This document shows, piece after piece, positions 50,621 through 59,029 of a stretch of DNA of 64,000 bases. The DNA is from an uncultured Prevotellaceae bacterium (GTDB lineage Bacteria; Bacteroidota; Bacteroidia; Bacteroidales; Bacteroidaceae). Made by a program: the position numbers and the translations under genes. Each line of letters opens with the position of its first letter. The first letter of the stretch is position 1. Below the pieces are notes generated by a model that saw only the letters and a program-made list of their open reading frames with translations, was not told the DNA's origin and did not search any database. The DNA is taken from the NCBI GenBank assembly GCA_900318815.1, contig ONMA01000010.1, positions 62,001 through 126,000 of the forward strand, given 5' to 3'.

Positions 50621-51775
50621 TTATTGAGATTTCGCCTTGCCTAAAAGGAACCTGTCGATAAAGGACTCCACGATGGAGAACTGGCTCTCGGGCAGTTGGC
50701 AGTGGCCGTGACCGCCTACGATGCTACAGTCCATGCGGTCGGCAATGCCGAAGCGGTGCCACACCTCACTGGCAGCCTTGGCCGAGGGCTGCATGGCCTC
50801 GTCGGCCAGCCATTTGTAGTCGGGATTGCCCAAAAGCAGCAGGGCGCGAGGGCACACCATAGCACACAGCTCATGGTGGTCGTAGGGCAGACGATAGACA
50901 CTGTCGCCCGAGAAGTTCTCCCGCATGCTCTCCTTGAACCAGTGGTAGTCGGTGCGCTCTAAGCTCTCCACCTCGGTAAGCGTGTGGGATACCCGCCAGG
51001 CAGCAGCCCCGCCGCCACCAGGCTCCTGGGCGATGGTCAGGGCGACTCGCTCGTCGAAGGCTCCGCAAAACAAGGCCATCTTACCGGCGTAGGAACATCC
51101 CGTCACGCCGATGTGGCGGGTGTCAATCTTCGTTGCCTCGGGTCCCAGTTGCTGTAGTCCGTCGATGAGGCGGCTCAGTCCCCAGGCCCATTCGCTGTAG
51201 GCACCGTTGTCTTTCAGGTCGGGATAGAGACGGTCGAACGGATGTTCGCCGCGCTCATGGTGTGGACGCCACTGACTGTAGTCGTTCACTTGAGCCTCAT
51301 GGAACACCATGGTGGCCACGGGGCGGTTCTCGAAGAGTTGCTTGGGCAGGGAGATACCACTAGTGCCAATCATCACGGCGTAGGGAGGCTGGCCCTGAGA
51401 AGGATAGAGTATCTCCGAACGCAGCGTCAGCGTCTGACCATTTGCAGTTACGTCGACAATCAGCGTGTCGCCATCCATGCGGGCTTTCACCTGCTCCATA
51501 CTAATGACGGGCTTCTGCCCAATGCCGTAGTGCTGAATCTGGGCGGCAATCTCGCTGCGGCGGCGTGCCCAGTCGGCAAAGCTGTTGACTCCCTGTAAGG
51601 CATCGGGCAGTTCATGCAGCACGGGCAGTTCGCTGACCGTCGGCATACTGGGCCAGGCAAAATGTGCTCCTGTGTTCTCCTGTTCGTAGACCAATGGCGG
51701 AATGCCGGGTTCCGTCTGGGCCGTTCCTGCTAAAGCGATAAGGGCAAGAAGGGTAGTAGTAATCGTTCTCTTCAT
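50621..51775 (-). CDS. CE15 glucuronoyl-esterase-like alpha/beta hydrolase
   Basis: 384 residues with a signal peptide (TTTLLALIALAGTAQ). The nucleophile elbow GVTGCSYAGKMALFCGAF, the acidic region IAQEPGGGGAAAW and the late histidine in GGHGHC match the order of the CE15 fold. CE15 enzymes usually have GCSRxGK; here the Arg that stabilises the oxyanion is Tyr, so activity or substrate may differ. CE15 enzymes cleave ester links between glucuronic acid of xylan and lignin. The gene lies 10 bp after cbiG-cbiF and is probably the last gene of the corrinoid operon, an unexpected place. It could act on another ester. Confidence 0.75.
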   Translation of the reverse strand: MKRTITTTLLALIALAGTAQTEPGIPPLVYEQENTGAHFAWPSMPTVSELPVLHELPDALQGVNSFADWARRRSEIAAQIQHYGIGQKPVISMEQVKARMDGDTLIVDVTANGQTLTLRSEILYPSQGQPPYAVMIGTSGISLPKQLFENRPVATMVFHEAQVNDYSQWRPHHERGEHPFDRLYPDLKDNGAYSEWAWGLSRLIDGLQQLGPEATKIDTRHIGVTGCSYAGKMALFCGAFDERVALTIAQEPGGGGAAAWRVSHTLTEVESLERTDYHWFKESMRENFSGDSVYRLPYDHHELCAMVCPRALLLLGNPDYKWLADEAMQPSAKAASEVWHRFGIADRMDCSIVGGHGHCQLPESQFSIVESFIDRFLLGKAKSQ

Positions 51776-51785
51776 AGTCTTATGG

Positions 51786-53579
51786 TTATTCTTCTCCTTT
51801 ACGGAAGAGGTGGGTAAAGTGTTTGTCGTAGAGTAGACTTCGTCGAGCTGGCATGCAACCTTCGGAAAGGTTTTGGCGGATATCGATGGCCTCGCCTACG
51901 ACGAGCATGGTGGTGAGTGTCAGGTGGTTGTCGTGAACCATCTTTGCAAGGTCTTTCAGTTGCCCGCGATAGATGCGCTGGTCGGGCCACGTCAGGTGAT
52001 AGCAGGCGGCTACAGGTGTTTCCTCGGGATATTCCTGCAGGAGTTCGCGTTGCACGTCGTCGACGATGGCGGCACTGAGGAAGATGCACATCGTGCTTTG
52101 CGAACGGGCCAGCAGGTGCAGTTTCTCGCGTTCGGGCATGGGTGTGCGGCCTTCTCCGCGTGTCAGGATGATGGTCTGTGTGCGTTCGGGAATGGTGAAC
52201 TGCGAACGCAGTTCGGCAGCGGCGGCGAGGAACGACGATATGCCGGGGGTGATGTGGTAGGACATGCCGTGGGCATCGAAGAAGGCCATCTGTTCCTGTA
52301 TGGCACCGAAGATGCAGGGGTCGCCCGTATGCAGTCGCACGATGAACTTGCCTTGGTCGTAGAACTCCTTCATCAGCTGGCACTGTTCTTCCAGAGCCAT
52401 GTCGGCGCTACTCCGCACCACGGCACCCGGCTTGTGGCAGTCGGTGAGCTCGCGGGGCACGAGGCTGCCCGCATAGAGAATCAGGTCGGCCCGTTGCAGC
52501 ATCTTCCTGCCTCGCACGGATACCAGGTCGGGGTCGCCCGGTCCGGCCCCCACAATCTCGATGTGGCCCTCGCGCAGATGACTGCGGTCGATGGCCAATG
52601 CGGCGGTGAAGTTCTTTCCTTTCACTTTTTCAATCATCAGCTTACCGTGCTTCGAGCCGAGGATGGCGGCAGCCTCACAGACGCTGGTCGTACCCACGTG
52701 GGTAGCTACCACGTCGCTGGGGTGGGGCACCTCGACCGCAGCCAGCTCTTCGGCGGTGAAGAAGTGTACTTGTTTGCCTTCTTCTCTCAGCTTGTCAATG
52801 AAAGGCTCGTCGGCCTTCACGTCGATGGTGCAATAGTGGTGGGCGCATGGCAGCAGGCCACGGTCGGCAAAGGCCTGGTCTATCTGGTCGTAGATGCTGT
52901 GGTAGTTGTCGGGGTGATGAGCAAGTCCGAAGCCAATGATACCCACCATCGGTACGAAATGCAGGTGGAGCATGTCCTTCGGGGCATGGCGGATGAAGGG
53001 TGAGACGATGATCAGTAGTTTGAACCTCGCGGGGGCGGCCTCGCTGATGTCGGAGATGAGCGTCACATGGCTGGGCAGGGTGCGCTCTAAATAGTCGGTG
53101 CCTTCGTCGCGCACCTCGAGCAGCAGGGCCGTGGGCTCGCGGTTGACAAAGGCGAAGATGGCAGGATTCATGCTCTCTGGGGCAGCAGTCAGCGACCAGC
53201 CGAAGCGTTTCTCGAATGTGTCGAGTGCCCAGAGACTGGCATTGTCGCTCTGTGTGGTGATGACGGCCTCGGCACCGAGGATGGCAGCCACGGTGTTCGT
53301 CAGGTCGTTGGCACCACCCACGTGACCGCTCAGTACGGAGACAACATGGTTGCCAGTGGTGCTGACGCAAACTACGGCGGGGTCGGTGTGCTTGTCTTTG
53401 ATGTAAGGAGCAATAGTGCGCACGCAGATGCCCATAGCTCCAATGAAGATAAAGGCATCGTAGTCGTTCCAGCACTGGCCGGTGGCGGTACGGCTGATGG
53501 GCTGTGCCTGTAGTGCTTGCTGTAAGGTGCGGGCAATGGGTTGTCCCGCTTCGGAGATGGTTATAAGGGCAGTTCGCAT
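51786..53579 (-). CDS. cbiGF: CbiG-CbiF fusion (cobalt-precorrin-5A hydrolase and precorrin-4 C11-methyltransferase)
   Basis: 597 residues. The N-terminal half is CbiG (FIGAMGICVRTIAPYI, SGHVGGANDLT, IGFGLAHHPDN), which opens the ring lactone and releases acetaldehyde. The C-terminal half from about residue 341 is the SAM-dependent methyltransferase CbiF/CobM (VEIVGAGPGDPDLVSVRG, YAGSLVPRELTDCH, RLHTGDPCIFGAIQEQ, TPGISSFLAAAAEL). Fusing the two puts consecutive anaerobic-pathway steps on one chain. It overlaps cbiE-cbiT by 19 bp, so translation is probably coupled. Confidence 0.92.
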   Translation of the reverse strand: MRTALITISEAGQPIARTLQQALQAQPISRTATGQCWNDYDAFIFIGAMGICVRTIAPYIKDKHTDPAVVCVSTTGNHVVSVLSGHVGGANDLTNTVAAILGAEAVITTQSDNASLWALDTFEKRFGWSLTAAPESMNPAIFAFVNREPTALLLEVRDEGTDYLERTLPSHVTLISDISEAAPARFKLLIIVSPFIRHAPKDMLHLHFVPMVGIIGFGLAHHPDNYHSIYDQIDQAFADRGLLPCAHHYCTIDVKADEPFIDKLREEGKQVHFFTAEELAAVEVPHPSDVVATHVGTTSVCEAAAILGSKHGKLMIEKVKGKNFTAALAIDRSHLREGHIEIVGAGPGDPDLVSVRGRKMLQRADLILYAGSLVPRELTDCHKPGAVVRSSADMALEEQCQLMKEFYDQGKFIVRLHTGDPCIFGAIQEQMAFFDAHGMSYHITPGISSFLAAAAELRSQFTIPERTQTIILTRGEGRTPMPEREKLHLLARSQSTMCIFLSAAIVDDVQRELLQEYPEETPVAACYHLTWPDQRIYRGQLKDLAKMVHDNHLTLTTMLVVGEAIDIRQNLSEGCMPARRSLLYDKHFTHLFRKGEE

Positions 53580-54769
53580 TTCAGTATGTAGATGGGGTTA
53601 TAGTCGTTGAGGGCAATGTGCAGGGGGGCGTGCTGGCGTAGTCCCAGTTCCGTGCAGGCTTCTTCGAAGAGTCGCTTGCTGTCGGCGGTCACGCTGTTCA
53701 TCACGATGAGGCCACCTGGGGCGAGGTGCTGCTTCACGATGGCCATGATTTCTTTCAGACGACCACCGTGGCCGCCTATGAATACGGCATCGGGGCAATC
53801 CGTCGGAGATCCGACGGGCATGGTAGCTTGTAAGAAGTCGCCGATATGGATGTTTATGCCGGGTGTGCCGTGACGGCGTGCGTTCTCGTGGATGATGGCC
53901 TCGCATTCGGGGCGTATCTCGAAGGCTTCGATGCGAAGGTGCGGGAACTGCAGGCGGGCTTCTATGGAGACGCTGCCCGTGCAGAAGCCGATGTCCCAGA
54001 GTACCGAGCGGCGTGGTAAGTCGAGGGCTTGCAGCGTGAGCAAGCGGATAGGCATCTTGGTAATCATCTTCTCCCGTCCATTGAGCAGGGCGAAAGAACT
54101 GTCTGGAAGACCGAAAGGCCTGTGAGTCATGGTCGGTGAATGATGCACTAAGATAACGCAGTTGGGCATGCTGTAGCTGCCCGCAGTGGCTTCGGGGAGG
54201 CTGAGTGTGGTGATTTGCTCCTGTGAAGGGTTGCCTAAGTGTTCGCCTATGGACATGTCGTAGCAGGTGTAGCCGTATTCCAGCATGCGCTGTGCTATCG
54301 TGGCGGGCGTATGTTCACGGTCGGTGAGTATGCCAATCTTTGCAGCCCGCTCAATGAGGGCACGGTCGAACTCCTGCCAAGGGCGACCTGTCAGCGACAC
54401 GATGCGCATGTCGTGGTAAGGTAGTACCAGCTTGTGCGCCAGCATCTGTAGGGAATTGAAAGTGGGGTACAGTTCTATCTCTGCATCGGGCAACTTGCGC
54501 TGGATGGTATTGGCGAAGCCGAAGAATAGCGGGTCGCCCGAAGCAAAGACGATGATGGGTGTTGGAGGGGCTTGCTGGTACTTTTCAAAGACGGTATCAA
54601 GGGGTACGGTGATGTCAATCCAACAGGCATCCTTTGGTAGCAGAGCGGCTACTATCTCATGGTGGCGTTTGCCTCCTGAGAATACCTTTCCCTGTTGAAT
54701 GATTCCCATCACTTCAGGTGAAAACCAAGGTTGTGGGTTGTCATTAATGCCAATAACAATAAACTTCAT
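53561..54769 (-). CDS. cbiET: CbiE-CbiT fusion (cobalt-precorrin-7 C5- and C15-methyltransferase/decarboxylase)
   Basis: 402 residues, the CobL layout. Residues 1-205 are the tetrapyrrole methylase CbiE (FIVIGINDNPQPW, FASGDPLFFGF, SLTGRPWQEFDRALIER). Residues 215-402 are CbiT, a class I SAM fold (LWDIGFCTGSVSIEARL, FIGGHGGRLKEIM, NSVTADSKRLFEEA). Together they methylate C5 and C15 and decarboxylate the C12 side chain. It lies between cbiH-cbiC and cbiG-cbiF. An 86-bp gap upstream is filled by CGTCTATCCGTCAA repeats. Confidence 0.92.
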   Translation of the reverse strand: MKFIVIGINDNPQPWFSPEVMGIIQQGKVFSGGKRHHEIVAALLPKDACWIDITVPLDTVFEKYQQAPPTPIIVFASGDPLFFGFANTIQRKLPDAEIELYPTFNSLQMLAHKLVLPYHDMRIVSLTGRPWQEFDRALIERAAKIGILTDREHTPATIAQRMLEYGYTCYDMSIGEHLGNPSQEQITTLSLPEATAGSYSMPNCVILVHHSPTMTHRPFGLPDSSFALLNGREKMITKMPIRLLTLQALDLPRRSVLWDIGFCTGSVSIEARLQFPHLRIEAFEIRPECEAIIHENARRHGTPGINIHIGDFLQATMPVGSPTDCPDAVFIGGHGGRLKEIMAIVKQHLAPGGLIVMNSVTADSKRLFEEACTELGLRQHAPLHIALNDYNPIYILKCELPL

Positions 54770-54784
54770 CTTACTGGTAATATT

Positions 54785-54852
54785 CGTTCATCCGTCTATC
54801 CGTCAAATAAATCGTCCATCCGTCTATCCGTCAAAAAATTCGTCTATCCGTC
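54785..54852. repeat. Tandem CATCCGTCTATCCGTC repeats
   Basis: About three units of CATCCGTCTATCCGTCAA with A-rich spacers lie between cbiH-cbiC and cbiE-cbiT. They account for the whole non-coding gap in an otherwise compact operon. Confidence 0.8.
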
Positions 54853-54855
54853 CTC

Positions 54856-56259
54856 TTACAGGTCGCGGCCTGGCCTAAGCTGTGCGGCATCGTCGAAACA
54901 GAGGATAGCGTTGCAGAGTGTCGCTGCGAGGTTGCTGCCACCCTTGCGTCCTTCGACAATGATTTTCGGGATGTCCTTGAAGGGTTTCACCATGTGTTTA
55001 GATTCGCGCACATGTACAAACCCCACTGGTGCTGCGATGATTCCGGCAGGTCGTGCCTTGCCTTTGCGTATCAGGTCGCACAGTTCCATGAGAGCTGTCG
55101 GCGCATTGCCAAAGGCGAAGAGTGCGTCGGGGTGTTCCTCTACGGCCAAGCGTATGCCGGCCTGGGTGCGGGTGATGGCCTGTTGGGTCGCCATTTTGGC
55201 CACGCGAGTATCACTCAGATAGCATTTAGCCTCTATGCCTAATCGCTGCAAAGCCCCTTTTCGGATGCCGCTCGTCACCATGGTCACGTCGGTCACGATG
55301 GTGGGCAGCGTCCCGTCCTTTACCTTTTTATAGATAGACTCCACGGCTCCCTCGTCCATGCGCAGGATGTCCTCCATGTCGAAGTCGGCTGTGGTGTGGA
55401 TGGCATGAAGTAAGGCCCATTTGTGTCCAAGGGGGATGTCTTTGTTCTTCAGTTCACGCTCAATGGTACGGAACGATTCCATCATAATCTGCTGTCCTTT
55501 GTTGCCCTCCTGAGTGGCCGATGCATAATAGCCGCGAGGCGTAATCATCCTGCCCTCGTAGCTATAGGACTGCGAATTGCCTATCAGCAACACCGTGAAC
55601 ATGTCAATCTCCTCCGGGTCAAGTTGCCCAAGGGTGGTCAGTCGAACAGTCTGTTCTGGGCGTCCGGCCTGTCGCACATAGCCCACGGGAGTCTCGGGCG
55701 AGCGCCCCTCTTGCAGGAAGAGTTCCTGCAAGCGATAGAGCTGCCAGTACCGGCCATTCGACTTCGGGTTGTAGACCGCCGTGACAAAATCGCCGATGGC
55801 TGCCGCACGGATGCGACGCTCGATGTGTTCCCACGGGGTCATCAGGTCGGAAAGGGAGATGATGCAAAGGTCGTGGCCTATCGGTGCCCCTAAGAGCGAA
55901 GCCGCTTTCTGAAAGGCTGAGATACCTGGCAAGGTAGTCACCTCGATATGGTCGGCATGCCGTTCGCGCTTCATCTCGTAGATAAGCGGAGCCATGCCAT
56001 AGATACCGGCATCGCCCGAAGAGATAACCACCACCGTGTTGACCTCCGTAGCCAACTGGAAGGCCTGCTCGGCCCGTTGGCGTTCCTTCTTCATGCCCGT
56101 GTCAATGCACTGGCATCCCGGTCGCAGATAGGGTTCTATGAACTGAAAATAATACTTGTAGCCTACCACTACGTCGGCCTCTCGCACGGCGTCCAGTACG
56201 GCGGGCGTGATGTCTTCTTTGCTGCCAGGTCCTATGCCTGCTACGATAATCTTTCCCAT
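54856..56259 (-). CDS. cbiHC: CbiH-CbiC fusion (precorrin-3B C17-methyltransferase and precorrin-8X methylmutase)
   Basis: 467 residues. Residues 1-245 are a tetrapyrrole methylase of CbiH/CobJ type (IVAGIGPGSKEDITPAVL, SSGDAGIYGMAPL, TTLPGISAFQKAASLLGAP, AVYNPKSNGRYWQL). Residues 255-467 are CbiC/CobH (IHTTADFDMEDIL, TDVTMVTSGIRKGAL, RTQAGIRLAVEEHPDALFAF, GNAPTALMEL). The first part contracts the ring at C17, the second moves the methyl from C11 to C12. A TATCTTTG element 8 nt before the ATG could be a promoter giving an almost leaderless mRNA. Confidence 0.92.
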   Translation of the reverse strand: MGKIIVAGIGPGSKEDITPAVLDAVREADVVVGYKYYFQFIEPYLRPGCQCIDTGMKKERQRAEQAFQLATEVNTVVVISSGDAGIYGMAPLIYEMKRERHADHIEVTTLPGISAFQKAASLLGAPIGHDLCIISLSDLMTPWEHIERRIRAAAIGDFVTAVYNPKSNGRYWQLYRLQELFLQEGRSPETPVGYVRQAGRPEQTVRLTTLGQLDPEEIDMFTVLLIGNSQSYSYEGRMITPRGYYASATQEGNKGQQIMMESFRTIERELKNKDIPLGHKWALLHAIHTTADFDMEDILRMDEGAVESIYKKVKDGTLPTIVTDVTMVTSGIRKGALQRLGIEAKCYLSDTRVAKMATQQAITRTQAGIRLAVEEHPDALFAFGNAPTALMELCDLIRKGKARPAGIIAAPVGFVHVRESKHMVKPFKDIPKIIVEGRKGGSNLAATLCNAILCFDDAAQLRPGRDL

Positions 56260-56267
56260 GATGCTGA

Positions 56268-56275
56268 CAAAGATA
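56268..56275 (-). promoter_or_regulatory. Possible -7 element TATCTTTG directly before cbiH-cbiC
   Basis: TCGTATCTTTGTCAGCATC precedes the ATG. If it is used, transcription would begin within about 0-3 nt of the start codon. It may also be chance in an AT-rich 47-bp gap. Confidence 0.35.
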
Positions 56276-56306
56276 CGAAAATAAATTCAATCGGCCATCA
56301 ATACAA

Positions 56307-56798
56307 CTACCTTTTTGCATTTGCCAGTGCAAAAAGGTAGTCGGAGAGACGATTGAAGAAGATGAGTATGGAAGACTCTACTGCATGCTCGCGCTGGAGC
56401 GTCCAAAGCCGACGCTCAACGGTGCGGGCCTGTGTGCGGGCAGTGTGGATGAAAGCCGAGGAGAGCGAGTCGCCGGGGATGACGAATGGCGTTGGCTGTT
56501 GGCTCAGTTTGTCGATAGCCTGCTCCATCTGCGTGGTCAGTTCGCTCACATGAAGGGTGCGTGGGTTGTCGTGACCGTCGGGAGTGGCTATATGGCTCAT
56601 CACCACCATCAGCTCTTTTTGTACATCGAAGACCATGTTTGGGGCTTCGCCAAGACTTGCCCTGACGAGACCTAAGAGCGAGTTCAGGTGATCTATCTGG
56701 CCGTTGACCTCAATGCGCGGGTCATCCTTCGGAACACGTACTCCGTCGCGCAGTGAGGTTGTTCCCTCGTCGCCAGTCTTCGTGTAGATCTGTTTCAT
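56307..56798 (-). CDS. PduO-type ATP:cob(I)alamin adenosyltransferase
   Basis: 163 residues. The N-terminus YTKTGDEGTTSLRDG and the central RIEVNGQIDHLNSLLG carry the ATP- and corrin-contact residues of the PduO family, and the C-terminal FFNRLSDYLFALAN is the family's closing motif. It transfers the 5'-deoxyadenosyl group to the cobalt of reduced corrinoid. The gene is 16 bp after the TonB receptor at 56815 and 47 bp before cbiH-cbiC. The length is slightly below the usual 180-190 residues but the motifs are complete. Confidence 0.9.
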   Translation of the reverse strand: MKQIYTKTGDEGTTSLRDGVRVPKDDPRIEVNGQIDHLNSLLGLVRASLGEAPNMVFDVQKELMVVMSHIATPDGHDNPRTLHVSELTTQMEQAIDKLSQQPTPFVIPGDSLSSAFIHTARTQARTVERRLWTLQREHAVESSILIFFNRLSDYLFALANAKR

Positions 56799-56814
56799 AA
56801 GAATAAGGTGTACT

Positions 56815-58929
56815 TTATTTGAACCTCAGACGTAGGCCGACGGTGAGCATGCGGCCCGGAGAGTAGAGGGCGTACTTGCGTTGAGAGGAGTCGATGCGGT
56901 GGTCGACACGGTCGAAGAGGTTGTCGACACCCAGGCTGGGCTCGATGAATGCCCATGATAGACAGTTGAACGAGTGCGTGGTCTGCAGGTTCCACACGCC
57001 GAAGCCAGGTGCGTCCTCATAGCCGGGGTAGTAGGTCTTCGACTGCAGGCGACCGTTCAGGTTGACGTTCAGACTGTATTTGCCCCATGCGTGATGATAG
57101 TTGGCGGCGATGACGGCGGCATGGCGGATGCTGCGTTCCAGCAGTGCCCATTCGTCGTCAGTATTGGTGCGGGCGTAGGTGTAGGCGTAGTTGGCCGAGA
57201 GGTTCACGTCGTGTAGCACGTTGACCGAGGCAGTTACCTTGAAGCCCTTTACGTCGCCCTGGTCGCTGTTCTGGTAGAGCGAGTAGCGTTCCAGCTTCTG
57301 TGCCTGGTCGGCAGTCATTTCGGGGAACTCCGTCTGTAGCATGGCGAGCGATGTGGGGTCGACGCTAATGTCCTTGCGCACCACCATATCATTGATGCGG
57401 TTCAGGAAGCCCGTGAGGCTCACGGCCACTACATTCGAGCGGTACTCGGCATTCAGGGCGAAATAGTTGCTCTTCTCTGGCTTCAGCGTCTGGTTGCCGA
57501 AGATGATCTGCGCCTTGCCCCGGTTCACGGAGAAGTAGTGATAGTATAGCTCATCGAGTCCGGGGGCACGGAAACCAGCCGAGTAAGTGGCACGCAGGTT
57601 CAGCTCACCTATGGAGTACATGAGCGATGCCTTGGGCGTGAAGTGGCTGCCGAAGCTCTCATGGTAGTCGTAGCGGGCACCAAGGGTTGCCGTGGCAAAA
57701 CCACGGCCTACGGCCCAACGCTGCTCATGCTGGGCGTAGGTGGCCAGATCGTAGGCTTTCTGGTCGATGTTGCCCGAGGTGGCGTTCAGGCGGTCTTGTC
57801 GCCAGTCGGCTCCGACGATGGTGGTCGAGGCTCCCCTCTCATCTCCCCAGAGGGAGGGAATGTCGAGGATGGCTTTCAGCTGGCCCTCCATGGTGCGCTG
57901 TTTCTTCGACTGTACGTAGTCGCCAATCTGGTTGGTCTTTGTCTCCACGTCGTACTCTTTGCCGTAGCGGAAGCGATTCATGATGAAATCGGCTTGCAGC
58001 GAGTTCTTCTTGTCGAACTTGTAGATACCGCCTGCGGTGAGGCGCAGGGCCTTGTAGCGCATCTCATAGTCGGTGCCGCCGGTGGGGGCTGTGGTTCCGG
58101 CCGGAGCATCGGCTGGAACGGTGGCAGTCTCTGGACGGTCGGTAATCTTATGATTGTAATCGAAGCCGGCGTTCAGAGCAAGGCGGCGTGAGGGCGAGTA
58201 AGTGAACTTCTGGTTGATGAGGTTCGAGCGATAGCCCGTAAACAGCGGGGCGATGGTGGGCTGCGTCTCGGTGTTGCTGCCCTTCACATACTCCTCAGTG
58301 TAGGTCTGATAGCTGTTGGCACGATCGTGGGTATAGGTGGTGTACGAGCCGAAGCCATCCTTATAGATGTCGAGGCTGACGCTCTCCGTCAGTTTCCCTT
58401 CGCCCGAGACGCGGGTGTTGTTCTGTACGCTTACGAGCTGCTGGGTGGGCTGGTCGGTGATGATGTTGATGACACCGCCGATGGCATCGGAGCCATAGAG
58501 CGACGAAGCGGCTCCGTCGAGTACCTCGATGCGCTTGACGCGGGTCATGCTGATGCGTCCCAGGTCGACGTTGCTCGATATGTCGCCTGAGAGTTTCTGA
58601 CCGTTAATCAAGAGGAGGATGTATTTGTTGCCCAGTCCGTTCATGCGCAGGAAGGTGCCCATAGACGACGGAGCCATAGATACCTGCGGCATCATGCGGG
58701 TGATGACATCCTCAAAGGTGGTCAGTCCCTGCTCCTGTATGTCCTGCTGCGACAACACGTGTACTGGCGTAGCCGTTGACTTGAGTCGCTGGTGGTGCCC
58801 GGAGCCAGTTACCACTACGGGGTTCAGATTATAGGAGTGGGCCAGTGAGTCGTGGCGCTCCATGAGGTGGATCTGTGCCCTTACGGGAAGAAATGACAAC
58901 TGACAAATGATAAATGATAAACCTATCAT
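56815..58929 (-). CDS. BtuB-like TonB-dependent receptor 2
   Basis: About 704 residues from ATG 58929 (MIGLSFIICQLSFLPVRAQ is then the signal peptide); an upstream ATG at 58989 adds 20 residues. The plug has PVVVTGSGHHQRLKSTATP (TonB box region) and VLDGAASSLYGSDAIGGVIN; the barrel ends MLTVGLRLRFK. It should import a corrinoid or metal chelate through the outer membrane. It is the third gene behind the cobalamin riboswitch. Part of the signal peptide is encoded by an ATTTGTCAGTTGTCATT string whose inverted copy lies just upstream (58997-59018). Confidence 0.88.
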   Translation of the reverse strand: MIGLSFIICQLSFLPVRAQIHLMERHDSLAHSYNLNPVVVTGSGHHQRLKSTATPVHVLSQQDIQEQGLTTFEDVITRMMPQVSMAPSSMGTFLRMNGLGNKYILLLINGQKLSGDISSNVDLGRISMTRVKRIEVLDGAASSLYGSDAIGGVINIITDQPTQQLVSVQNNTRVSGEGKLTESVSLDIYKDGFGSYTTYTHDRANSYQTYTEEYVKGSNTETQPTIAPLFTGYRSNLINQKFTYSPSRRLALNAGFDYNHKITDRPETATVPADAPAGTTAPTGGTDYEMRYKALRLTAGGIYKFDKKNSLQADFIMNRFRYGKEYDVETKTNQIGDYVQSKKQRTMEGQLKAILDIPSLWGDERGASTTIVGADWRQDRLNATSGNIDQKAYDLATYAQHEQRWAVGRGFATATLGARYDYHESFGSHFTPKASLMYSIGELNLRATYSAGFRAPGLDELYYHYFSVNRGKAQIIFGNQTLKPEKSNYFALNAEYRSNVVAVSLTGFLNRINDMVVRKDISVDPTSLAMLQTEFPEMTADQAQKLERYSLYQNSDQGDVKGFKVTASVNVLHDVNLSANYAYTYARTNTDDEWALLERSIRHAAVIAANYHHAWGKYSLNVNLNGRLQSKTYYPGYEDAPGFGVWNLQTTHSFNCLSWAFIEPSLGVDNLFDRVDHRIDSSQRKYALYSPGRMLTVGLRLRFK

Positions 58930-59018
58930 TATCTGTCTTTTTCTTAACACTGTTTTTCCAGAAATAATGCTCATATAATACTTGTTCATTTACCTTTTAT
59001 CATTTGTCAGTTATCATT
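58893..59018. repeat. 22-bp inverted repeat around the start of TonB receptor 2
   Basis: ATGACAACTGACAAATGATAAA (58893-58914, split for reading: ATGACAACTG then ACAAATGATAAA) and its inverse at 58997-59018 differ at one position. One arm is in the intergenic gap, the other inside the signal-peptide codons. Confidence 0.7.
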
Positions 59019-59029
59019 GATAACATGGT

